From positions 451,501-515,500 of the forward strand of contig JAFREQ010000040.1 in the NCBI GenBank assembly GCA_025331565.1: 64,000 bases of DNA, in the 5' to 3' direction. The position numbers and the translations under genes are program-made. The stretch's first letter is position 1, and every line of letters starts with the position of its first letter. The notes beneath the pieces were generated by a model. It saw only the letters and a list, made by a program, of their open reading frames with translations, had not been told where the DNA came from and made no database searches. Of this stretch, positions 59,145 through 64,000 are shown one piece after another. This DNA is from Holacanthus passer. Taxonomy: Eukaryota > Chordata > Actinopteri > Pomacanthidae.

Positions 59145-62100
59145 GCCTCTCCTCCTGGGTGTTGACTGAGAAGCACCTTCGGCTCTGATCGGCTGTAGCG
59201 AGGGCCCAGCATAAACATCCAGTGGTTTGTTTTAATACCGACTCTGTCTGTGGTGATTTATCGTGGCGGAGACCGAATCCTATTTGATGTGTTTGTACGA
59301 GTGCAGCAGTAATTAACTCTGAGGCTGCGCTTCTGTGGGAGGTGCCGGCGGAAGAGAGAGAAGGGACGCAGCAGGCTGGAACAAAACATCCCTGCAAATC
59401 CTCCTGGCTGGCAGCGCAATAAATTAAACAGCGAATCATTTGTCATGCCCCGGTGTGTTTGTGTAGCTCCAGTATTGAAGAGGAGGGTCCTTTTTCACAG
59501 TTTTACCTACTTGATTCGGAGAAAGGAGGTCACACTTTTTTTTTTTTTGCCAGAAAGTCCCATGGTCCTCGAGGTGAGGCGCTGGCCTGGTTACCTGTGA
59601 CGAGGGCCACTCAGAGCAGCTGAAACACGGACATTTGTTCTTGTGCTGTCATTGGACGGTCAGGTGTTTTTTGCTCCCGCCCACTTTTGTGACTCACCTC
59701 CTCTGTCCCGAGCGACGCCGCCACTCTTCCAAATCTCCTCCCCCCGCCCTCACCTGTCCAGGCTCAGTTTAAACAACTCTTCCCCTCCTCACCCCCCGTC
59801 TGGTTTTAACTCTGAAGGCCCTTGAGCTGTCGAACAACAGCGGCCGAGCCAAGTTCTTCAGGGCTGTAATTCAACACAAGGGCCGGCTTTGTGTCTACAG
59901 ACTGGTGCTGGGGATATACAACCCATCAGCTCTGCTTCTTCGCTCTGAAAAGGCCTAAGAAGAAAAAAAAACTGAATGAAGGTAGATTGGAGAAAGAGGG
60001 AGGATGTCGAAGATATGTGGTTGAAATATGGCTGAAACGTGGCCATGAGCATCGCTGCAGTGTCAGAGAGGGGCTGAAATGAAAGCAGCTGTGCTTCATC
60101 CAAATCAGTTTGGTGTCTCAGCTCATTTCACTAATTAAGAGCAAAAACATCTCTCTCTCCTTAGCATGCATTTCTTACACCTTTATAGACACTGGAATGA
60201 TTTATTAAATGCACCATCAGACTGATATACTTCTGCCTTGCACTCCTACCGCAGGCCTCAGATGGACTGTGGCACAGGCTGAGTCGTACTAACCCATGTC
60301 GAGAGAATTTACTCCCTTTCATGAGGAGAATATGAAAATCAGAACGACGACTCCTGGTATTGAAGCACTTAAGCTCGGTCAGCTCTCGCCTTCACTGTAC
60401 GTGGTTTGCGGCACTGTAGGAGTGTGAGCTACAGTTTAAATGAATCACTAACGCGAGTCGTGCGTTTCCAGTGTAATTTCATGGAGAAAGGCTGCGTCGG
60501 GCCGAGAGAAGCCGTTTCTGTGGGCCTGCTTGTGCTTAATGACACTGGCATGTTGATGTACGACATGGCGGCCGCGTTCCCCGACTCATTTCCACACATG
60601 GTTAACTCTTTCTCCCAGCATCTGAGTGGCCAGGTTAGCGAAGGCACCGAGGCCGTCTTCCATGGGGAGTCTGGTCGAACGGTTACGGCAGAGCTGCTGG
60701 ACGACAGACGTTCGGTCGGTGTTCGTACGTTTCAGTACTTTCATGTGAAACGTGTGGGATTAGTTAGTTAGACAGTTTTCTGCAAGTTATTTGGAGAAAA
60801 AAAAATCTTTGGTCCCACTTTTCTTTTTTTTTTCTGTCAGTTGTGTTTTAACAGAAGGTCAGCAAAGTTAAAGCAATTATTCCTTTGACCTTTATCAGCC
60901 TTTTGTCAACTTGAGATTGACTGCAGCCGTCCAGCTCCTCCCATGAGCGCCAGGCCGTGTTACCAGAAACTGAGGCTCCTTGAGTAAATTTCTGTAAAAT
61001 AAGAGAAAGCAAAAAGAGTTTATTTAGCTTTTTTGGATATTGAAGGGGATACATCTTATATATCTTAAACAGAATATTGTGAAATCTGGAACGAGGGTTG
61101 GCTGAAGGAAGTCAAACTGAAAATAACGATTGATCGTGTTGGATGTTTTGTTCATGTTGAGATTGCTGAGATGTGAATTTCCTGTCAGGGTCCTCTAAGT
61201 CAGATGCACATGGACCACACAAACCAGGCGTGTGTGTTAGTGACCTTTTCTGTTACAGTCGGGTCGTCTTGCGTCCATAGTGTCGACCACTGACCCAGTT
61301 CATTGAGTTGTTGATGGAGTGGAGGCCAGACGGCGTCTTTTGGATTCTCACTTATTCCAGAAAGCTGGAAATTTAAACATTCTGTTTGATCAGGACATTA
61401 AACTTTCACAAATTATTTCTGTTGTCAGATCATTCAGCATTTATTGGAGAGGATTGGAGAGTAATGCTGCTGAGCTGTGTGTAGTTTGGATGTTTGTATA
61501 TGTTTGGTTTGGTTACTTGTACTTAAATACTGTACAGCACTTTGTAACATTATTTTGAATAGTGCTTTATTAGTAAAAGTGTCTACAAAAGGTCTTTATA
61601 TTCAGCACCCAAATCTGAAATGTGCTGATGAAAAGTTCAGCTCCTGTTCGTTTGTGACAGTCTGATTCCTGCTTTTGGAAAAGTGCCCGGTGTGAACGCT
61701 GCCCTCTCTGCAGTGGACTGACAGACCCAGAGGGCGGCGCCAACGCAGACACTCAGCGACGGCGGCGTTGGCATGGTAACGAGTGAGACGTGACAGCAGT
61801 GATGGCGGACGCTTCACTGGAGAGAGCGCCACAGTCAGCGTTTTCTCTCCTCGTCCTCCTCCAACCTCCAGCGATGAGGAGCGGGTGGCACGGAGAGGAG
61901 GTGCGGGCGGGTGGAGGGGGGGGCGAGAGGATGCTTGTTTGCCGTGTGGATAAACATTCATTTACCTCCAGCAGTCAAACGTGAAGTTAATCAGAGTGAT
62001 TATGCGTCATAATCATCGGCCTCTCGATTGCTCGTGCGTCGTACTGTAAATTCACTTCCTTCTCGCTGCCATCTGGAGATTTCCACAGATCTGCATTCAT

Positions 62101-63551
62101 AAACACTCACACACAATCCTGCTTATAACATACATTAAACCACATTGCTTTACACACGTCATCATTTCTGAAGGCACGAGTGTCTCATACTGCAGAGGCC
62201 TGAGCTCAGCAGCACTGCTGCTGCAGGACGATTTCTGTTCATGAGCAGTTCAGTTCATTTCTCTTTTATTATGAACAAACGGATCGATGTTTGACGGGTG
62301 AGTTGTTTTCTGACTTTTGATGTTTGATGTGAAGGTGTTGACGTTATGGTCATGATATACTGAGGATGGTTATCAGAAGGAAGTCAAATAACAGTTTTAT
62401 TTATATGAACTTCCAAAAACTAAATCCACTTGTTCTTAAACAGTCTGTTGGGGAAAATAGTGCACATCAGCAAACATAAATAACTTCACATATATAATTA
62501 TTTGCAATTTGAAAACACTGGTTTCCAAAGAGGGAAAAAACCCACAAAAACTTTTAATAATTAGAGTAGCATTAATGATCAACATCAGTGCTTTGGGTGA
62601 CATGTTCCTTCATTACCATGAACACACACACTGTGGTTTATTTTAAGTCAGTCCCAATACATTTTCACACCAAATATGTATTAATCCACAGCTGAAAATA
62701 GTCCCCAACAAATGTTCCACTTAGTCCTGTTTGAGTGATGTTTGCTAAAACCTACAGTGACAAACTGTTTTAGGAACCAATGGACTTGGAGCTGAGACAG
62801 ACTAAGACAGTCAGAGAGTGTTTAGAGAATGAATCAAGGCATCGTTAGTTTTGGTCTTTTTGTGCAATTCGTTGACAATAAGGAAAATATAAAATAATTC
62901 TGGTCTTCTCCTTTAATTCAAACACAAACTTGGTGTAGAAACCAACTCTTCTCCCTGTCTTAAAGTCTACCTCAATCTTCTTGCAGGCATCTGTTTTGCA
63001 TTTATCTTTGTGGATTCTCGGTGCTCTCTCGTTATTTCTTCTCTCAATTCTTCATGTTTTTATTTCTGGTTGAACATTTGGTTAATGTTTTATTGCCAAG
63101 TGACTTTATTAACCTTATTGTGAGAATTAACTTTGAATAATCTTTGACTTTAATAGCTTTTATAAGCTCTCGTGTCTGAAGTTTCTTTCTAGCCGAACAG
63201 AAGCCCTGCCTCTTGTTCAAAGTGAACATTTCGACACGCAGCACAGATGGGCGCCCGTGTGCCGAAACGCAGCCAAAACCAGCAGCTGGTTTCAGTGATT
63301 ATCACACCTTCAAACACTGAGGAGGAGGAGGAGGAGGAGGAGGAGGAGGAGGAGGGACTCTCCAGGAGAAGTGGCTGCTTCCATTGTGAAACAAATTGTG
63401 TGTTGATATTTGTGTTTCTCTCTCCGGACTCTTCTCTGCAGGGGAGGAGCTCCAGGGAAAGATCACCGTGCGTAAAAACAAGAAGGATCCTCGTTCGCTG
63501 CTGGTCACCTTTGACCTCCGAGACAGGAAGCTGACTTACAGCCTGCAGTAA
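17664..63551 (+). CDS. PRMT3: PRMT3, type I protein arginine N-methyltransferase, sixteen exons
   Basis: Sixteen in-phase exons give 528 residues (about 531 in human). Order: acidic N-terminus with six aspartates (23-28); C2H2 zinc finger (Cys45, Cys48, His61, His66) that in mammals recruits ribosomal protein uS5/RPS2; the conserved YGYIKMINFIR segment (82-92); a predicted coiled coil (about 153-185); the YFSSYGHYGIHEEML helix (217-231); SAM-binding motif I VLDVGCGTG (256-264); the acidic ribose-binding residue in VDQSE (Asp282); the double-E loop with catalytic Glu326 and Glu335; and the THW loop (475-477) of the C-terminal beta barrel. All catalytic residues are present. The enzyme transfers methyl groups from S-adenosylmethionine to make omega-monomethyl- and asymmetric dimethylarginine, mainly in the cytosol. 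Start ATG 17664 has A at -3 and G at +4. Every splice junction is GT-AG and no stop interrupts the frame. Confidence 0.97.
17945..18071 (+). CDS. PRMT3: PRMT3 coding exon 2 (residues 8-50)
   Basis: Acceptor TTTTTGACAG|AC, donor GACAG|GTGAGG. Encodes the acidic EEMPELSDG stretch, an Asp6-Glu2 run made of a GAT microsatellite, and the CLFC knuckle of the zinc finger. Confidence 0.95.
18225..18307 (+). CDS. PRMT3: PRMT3 coding exon 3 (residues 50-78)
   Basis: Encodes the rest of the zinc finger, with His61 and His66 spaced Cys-x2-Cys-x12-His-x4-His as in mammals, followed by QVNLVDVIRKH. Donor CACA|GTAAGT. Confidence 0.95.
18398..18447 (+). CDS. PRMT3: PRMT3 coding exon 4 (residues 78-94)
   Basis: A 50-base exon encoding SLDDYGYIKMINFIRST, the most conserved part of the N-terminal domain outside the zinc finger. 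Acceptor TCTTTAG|GT, donor ACA|GTAAGT. Confidence 0.95.
18697..18802 (+). CDS. PRMT3: PRMT3 coding exon 5 (residues 95-130)
   Basis: Encodes KCDASSLTALPDAALPWESE and DFLRPVLQDDPLLQT. The PW-E-DFL-PVL-DD-LLQ pattern matches mammalian PRMT3. Donor ACAG|GTACAG. Confidence 0.93.
18803..19974. other. PRMT3 intron 5
   Basis: A 1,172-base intron with no recognisable feature apart from its splice sites. It ends in a pyrimidine-rich run before CTTCTGGCAG. Confidence 0.8.
19975..20140 (+). CDS. PRMT3: PRMT3 coding exon 6 (residues 130-185)
   Basis: Encodes a low-conservation linker, then an Ala/Glu/Arg-rich helix (about 153-185) predicted as a coiled coil, ending RAMDDLHKLK. A perfect donor-like GTGAGT lies inside it at 20035-20040. 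Using that site would break the frame with exon 7, so the full 166 bases are taken as coding. Donor used: CTCAA|GTCAGT. Confidence 0.9.
20141..20674. other. PRMT3 intron 6
   Basis: A 534-base intron with a purine-rich stretch (about 20390-20530, GGAAGG/GGGGA type) and a CTCF-like core CCAGCAGGGGGACAC at 20322-20336. Confidence 0.75.
20675..20816 (+). CDS. PRMT3: PRMT3 coding exon 7 (residues 185-232)
   Basis: Encodes the linker into the catalytic core and the family-diagnostic AYFSSYGHYGIHEEMLK helix that closes over the SAM site. The donor AAG|GTCTGA is weak. If the intron were kept, the frame would stop one codon later. Confidence 0.96.
20817..22770. other. PRMT3 intron 7
   Basis: A 1,954-base intron with a (GT)n tract at 21166-21207 and a few CA repeats near 20834. 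Otherwise no recognisable element. Confidence 0.8.
21166..21207. repeat. (GT)n microsatellite
   Basis: A 42-base uninterrupted GT tract in intron 7, followed by a GGGGGG run. Confidence 0.92.
22771..22836 (+). CDS. PRMT3: PRMT3 coding exon 8 (residues 233-254)
   Basis: A 22-codon symmetric exon (phase 0 at both ends) encoding DKVRTESYRDFMYRNPDVFK and DK, the helix preceding motif I. Skipping it would keep the frame but remove SAM-site contacts. Confidence 0.96.
22837..24040. other. PRMT3 intron 8
   Basis: A 1,204-base intron ending in a C-rich polypyrimidine tract (CCCCACCCCCTTCCCC) before TCCTGCAG. No gene or recognised repeat was seen. Confidence 0.8.
24041..24162 (+). CDS. PRMT3: PRMT3 coding exon 9 (residues 255-295)
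   Basis: Encodes SAM-binding motif I and post-I: VVLDVGCGTGILSMFAARSG, AKKVIAVDQSE and IIYQAMDIV. Donor AG|GTGAGA. Confidence 0.97.
26006..26037. repeat. (AC)n microsatellite
   Basis: A 32-base AC tract in intron 9, facing a GT tract of the same length 138 bases downstream. Confidence 0.92.
26175..26207. repeat. (GT)n microsatellite
   Basis: A 33-base GT tract, the complementary partner of 26006-26037. Confidence 0.92.
27005..27104 (+). CDS. PRMT3: PRMT3 coding exon 10 (residues 295-328)
   Basis: Encodes SNQLEDKITLIKGRIEDINL and PVEKVDIIISEWM, including the first catalytic glutamate of the double-E loop (Glu326). Donor ATG|GTCAGT. A 12.7 kb intron follows, so the double-E loop is split between exons 10 and 11. 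Confidence 0.97.
28270..28640. promoter_or_regulatory. Candidate cis-regulatory island (unverified)
   Basis: A GC-richer complex block inside an AT-rich intron. It includes CCCTAATTCATGAGCATCCC, GGGAAATTGAAATTC and GAGCGCTAATAAATC, with very little simple sequence. Suggestive of constraint but unproven. Confidence 0.25.
30154..30176. repeat. (AG)n microsatellite
   Basis: A 23-base AG tract in intron 10. Confidence 0.88.
30390..30430. repeat. Interrupted (AC)n microsatellite
   Basis: Two AC blocks separated by an AAAA interruption, about 41 bases in all. Confidence 0.88.
31720..32110. promoter_or_regulatory. Candidate cis-regulatory island (unverified)
   Basis: Complex GC-rich sequence with CGAGGCTAAATAAAGATTGT, GAGATCAATCACAGGTGATG and GTGTTTAATGGC. 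The combination of TAAT-like and PBX/MEIS-like cores is seen directly; the function is inferred. Confidence 0.25.
33462..33511 (+). repeat. GATAA-tail interspersed repeat, copy 3
   Basis: TAAGATAAGATAAGATATTC, then CTTTATTAGTCCCACAATAG and GGAAATTT. The closest relative of copy 1 at 7687-7743 in the window. Confidence 0.78.
37430..37830. promoter_or_regulatory. Candidate cis-regulatory island (unverified)
   Basis: A CpG-containing complex block amid AT-rich intron, with AAATTGGGATCTAAATTACG, TCATCATTATCAGCTCGGGC and ATTTGAATAATAAGGC. No coding potential was recognised. Confidence 0.22.
39803..39881 (+). CDS. PRMT3: PRMT3 coding exon 11 (residues 329-355)
   Basis: Encodes GYFLLFESMLDSVLYARDLY followed by LADTGS, completing the double-E loop with Glu335. 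Acceptor CTTTCCAG|GGT, donor TCAG|GTAGGT. Confidence 0.97.
40206..40284. repeat. (TG)n microsatellite with (CAGT)4 tail
   Basis: A 63-base TG tract, the longest perfect dinucleotide repeat in the window, running directly into four CAGT units at 40269-40284. Confidence 0.95.
40405..40456. repeat. (CA)n microsatellite
   Basis: A 52-base CA tract facing the TG tract that ends 136 bases upstream. Single-stranded RNA of this region could pair into a long GU/AC stem. Confidence 0.95.
45150..45337 (+). CDS. PRMT3: PRMT3 coding exon 12 (residues 355-417)
   Basis: The longest coding exon (188 bases). Encodes VYPDLCNISLAAVGDTQKHQ, DRIAFWDDVYGFDMSCMKKA and VVPEAVVEVVQADTLISEPT, the start of the beta-barrel domain with its dimerisation-arm region. 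Acceptor CTCCACAG|TC, donor CAG|GTAAAC. Confidence 0.97.
46356..46403. repeat. (GT)n microsatellite
   Basis: A 48-base GT tract in intron 12. Confidence 0.93.
46548..46572. repeat. (AC)n microsatellite
   Basis: A 25-base AC tract with a single G interruption, complementary to the GT tract 145 bases upstream. Confidence 0.88.
46680..46920. promoter_or_regulatory. Candidate cis-regulatory island (unverified)
   Basis: Non-repetitive block with CTCTAATCGATAGTTTC, ATACGATCCAATAACATTCC, ATTACGCCGGACTGCTATTC and TTTCATGGAATTATAAATTC. It resembles conserved developmental non-coding DNA in texture; this is inference only. Confidence 0.28.
47766..47852 (+). CDS. PRMT3: PRMT3 coding exon 13 (residues 418-446)
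   Basis: A 29-codon symmetric exon encoding TIDCNRVCLSELEFTSDFCL and KMTNTTDCT, beta-barrel strands. Acceptor TTTTAACAG|ACG, donor ACG|GTAAGT. Confidence 0.96.
48481..48531. repeat. (CA)n microsatellite
   Basis: A 51-base CA tract in intron 13. It creates spurious threonine/histidine and valine/cysteine repeat open frames on both strands. Confidence 0.95.
51411..51471 (-). repeat. GATAA-tail repeat-like sequence, diverged copy
   Basis: TTTATCCTCTGGGGGATCAA, then ATTATCTTATCTTA. Same layout as the other copies in reverse but with a CCCCCAGAGG core instead of CCCACAGTGG, so it may be a related subfamily. Confidence 0.5.
51515..51922 (-). mobile_element. Decayed Tc1/mariner-like element, related to the HTATIP2 intron 5 copy
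   Basis: The right part (51729-51922) is, in reverse complement, closely similar to the left 270 bases of the element at 12982-13481. It ends ACTTTTTTGGAATCAGGTTG followed by TATA. The left part carries a degraded transposase 3' region, with blocks such as CACAGATGCTGGCTTTTGA and GACCACAGCACACTTTTCCA that I recognise from fish mariner-like elements. No intact frame remains. The left boundary near AAAAAAGTTGGGAC is approximate. Confidence 0.7.
52855..52915 (+). repeat. Interspersed-repeat 3' tail fragment
   Basis: 'GTACAGCACTTTGATTGAAA' followed by 'CACTTTATAAGTTAATTTTA' and duplicated ATTGTTAATTTT units. It shares the GTACAGCACTTTG start with 61530-61575. Probably the end of a LINE- or SINE-derived repeat. 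Confidence 0.45.
53750..54110. promoter_or_regulatory. Candidate cis-regulatory island (unverified)
   Basis: A CpG-containing complex block with a cluster of homeodomain-like sites: GAGTAATTACGGCTAATTTC, CTAATTACCTCAGCACC, TTCATTAAAAGCC and CATAATTGCATTGGG lie within 90 bases. The most enhancer-like patch in the window by motif density. No conservation or activity evidence is available. Confidence 0.32.
55349..55375. repeat. (AC)n microsatellite
   Basis: A 27-base AC tract 310 bases upstream of PRMT3 exon 14. Confidence 0.9.
55684..55734 (+). CDS. PRMT3: PRMT3 coding exon 14 (residues 447-463)
   Basis: A 51-base exon encoding AIVGYFDIFFDKGCSNK, a central barrel strand. Phase 0 at both ends, so skipping would keep the frame but delete a core strand. 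Acceptor TTCATTGCAG|GCA, donor AAG|GTAAAC. Confidence 0.96.
55735..56442. other. PRMT3 intron 14
   Basis: A 708-base AT-rich intron with several T and A runs. Nothing else was recognised. Confidence 0.85.
56443..56530 (+). CDS. PRMT3: PRMT3 coding exon 15 (residues 464-493)
   Basis: Encodes VMFSTGPQVTKTHWKQTVFL and LEKPFSVQA. It includes the THW loop (475-477), the PRMT signature that shapes the substrate-arginine pocket. Donor GCAG|GTCAGT. Confidence 0.97.
59095..59139. repeat. (AC)n microsatellite, interrupted
   Basis: About 45 bases of AC repeat with one CTC interruption. Confidence 0.9.
61530..61575 (+). repeat. Interspersed-repeat 3' tail fragment
   Basis: 'TGTACAGCACTTTGTAACAT' followed by 'TATTTTGAATAGTGCTTTAT'. 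This pattern is common at the ends of fish LINE/SINE-type repeats and shares its start with 52855-52915. Confidence 0.45.
61670..62050. promoter_or_regulatory. Candidate cis-regulatory island (unverified)
   Basis: A GC- and CpG-richer block in the last intron, with GAAGTTAATCAGAGTGATTA and TGCGTCATAATCATCGGC. It could be a regulatory element or an internal CpG patch. Unproven. Confidence 0.22.
63319..63355 (+). repeat. (GAG)n trinucleotide repeat near exon 16
   Basis: About twelve GAG/GGA units ending 86 bases before the exon 16 acceptor, within intron 15. It yields polyglutamate and polyproline spurious frames. Confidence 0.92.
63442..63551 (+). CDS. PRMT3: PRMT3 coding exon 16 (residues 493-528, stop)
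   Basis: Acceptor TTCTCTGCAG|GG. Encodes GEELQGKITVRKNKKDPRSL and LVTFDLRDRKLTYSLQ, then TAA at 63549-63551. The KNKKDPRSL block and the terminal Leu-Gln match mammalian PRMT3. Confidence 0.97.
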
Positions 63552-64000
63552 CGTCGGCCATCACATGACATGTCGAGCTAATGTAGCCCATTTTGTATTG
63601 ACCATTCATGTGTTTAGAACACGTGGGATCAGGATAGAACTGATTTTGATGTTTCAAGTATTAGGATTGTTTCCATTCCTTGTAATAAAAAAAACGATGT
63701 ATGAGGATTTTCTTGTTGTGTGTTTTATTAAACATAAGTTTTTAAATTTCTAGGTTACATATAATTCTTGTCTCAGGAGCACTAAAATCTCTCCGTTATA
63801 ACAGTTATATGTAACTTATGTGTGTGAAAATCTTTAACTTTCAAATCCACTTTTGACCTTAAAAGTCTTGTATAACCAAATCCTTCCACTTCCTGGCAGT
63901 GGTTCAGAACATTTGTGTCTCAGCCTGATCAAAGAGAGAAAAAACACTTGGAGGAACTTGCTGCCAGCTCTTTGTTAACGAGCCAAGTATTTCTCTTAAT
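63552..64000 (+). other. PRMT3: PRMT3 3' UTR and downstream sequence
   Basis: A compact 3' UTR is likely, because an AATAAA lies only 133 bases after the stop codon. Sequence from about 63710 to the window end is AT-rich and holds no supported feature. Confidence 0.7.
63684..63689 (+). terminator. PRMT3: PRMT3 polyadenylation signal
   Basis: AATAAA followed about 20-45 bases later by the T/G-rich stretch TTTTCTTGTTGTGTGTTTTA, a good downstream element. A second ATTAAA lies at about 63727. Confidence 0.7.

Larger units (their letters stand above)
56531..63441. other. PRMT3 intron 15 (6.9 kb)
   Basis: The last intron. It contains (AC)n-type tracts near 58569 and 59095-59139, a TG tract near 58697, complex GC-richer blocks at about 58050-58330, 59160-59460 and 61670-62050, a repeat-tail fragment at 61530-61575, and a (GAG)n tract close to the acceptor. 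An apparent open frame at 60481-60771 has no recognisable homology. Confidence 0.8.

Noticed and set aside
60481..60771. A 96-codon ATG open frame in PRMT3 intron 15, GC-richer than its surroundings
   Set aside because: No recognisable domain, no splice partners, and no promoter or poly(A) context. Chance openness in a GC-richer patch is the simpler explanation.
63247..63441. Open frame with a polyglutamate run joined to PRMT3 exon 16, as an alternative last exon start
   Set aside because: The acceptor at 63441 gives the correct phase and conserved protein; the upstream frame is a GAG microsatellite.

Overview
This is nuclear DNA from a ray-finned fish, probably a percomorph teleost. The evidence is two intron-rich protein-coding genes that read clearly as vertebrate HTATIP2 and PRMT3, GT-AG introns with pyrimidine-rich acceptors, abundant (CA)n/(TG)n microsatellites, and several interspersed repeats I recognise as typical of teleosts. 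These include a Tc1/mariner-type element with TA target duplications, a 'GATAAGATAAGATA...TTTATTAGTCCCAC' retroelement-tail-like repeat, and a 'CAGGGGTGGAAGAAGTATTCAGA' repeat. Nothing bacterial, viral or CRISPR-like was seen.

Layout, all genes on the + strand: positions 1-9650 are gene-free intergenic DNA upstream of HTATIP2. In tetrapods DBX1 lies on this side; that is prior knowledge and is not visible here. HTATIP2 (TIP30/CC3) occupies 9976-14350 in six coding exons and encodes a 276-residue atypical short-chain dehydrogenase/reductase-fold protein with an N-terminal membrane segment. A roughly 2 kb spacer holds its 3' UTR and a teleost repeat. PRMT3 occupies 17664-63551 in sixteen coding exons and encodes a 528-residue type I protein arginine methyltransferase with an N-terminal C2H2 zinc finger. 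Both reading frames were rebuilt exon by exon with matching splice phases and no frameshift or internal stop, so both genes look intact and functional. The head-to-tail HTATIP2-PRMT3 order matches the known vertebrate order.

About 44 kb of the 46 kb PRMT3 locus is intron. Introns 10 (12.7 kb), 11 (5.3 kb), 13 (7.8 kb) and 15 (6.9 kb) hold microsatellites, one decayed mariner-like copy, and several moderately GC-rich islands carrying TAAT-type homeodomain-like sites. The islands could be conserved non-coding regulatory elements, possibly serving neighbouring developmental genes, but conservation cannot be tested from one sequence.

The two genes do not share a pathway. HTATIP2 is an NADPH-binding regulator of nuclear import, endosomal trafficking and apoptosis. 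PRMT3 is a cytosolic ribosome-associated enzyme that makes asymmetric dimethylarginine on ribosomal protein uS5 (RPS2). No previously undescribed system is evident. The points most worth a second look are the two HTATIP2 isoform starts with an upstream ORF, a possible 3' UTR intron in HTATIP2, a repeat family shared between HTATIP2 introns, a perfect but bypassed splice donor inside PRMT3 exon 6, and paired inverted CA/TG tracts in PRMT3 introns.
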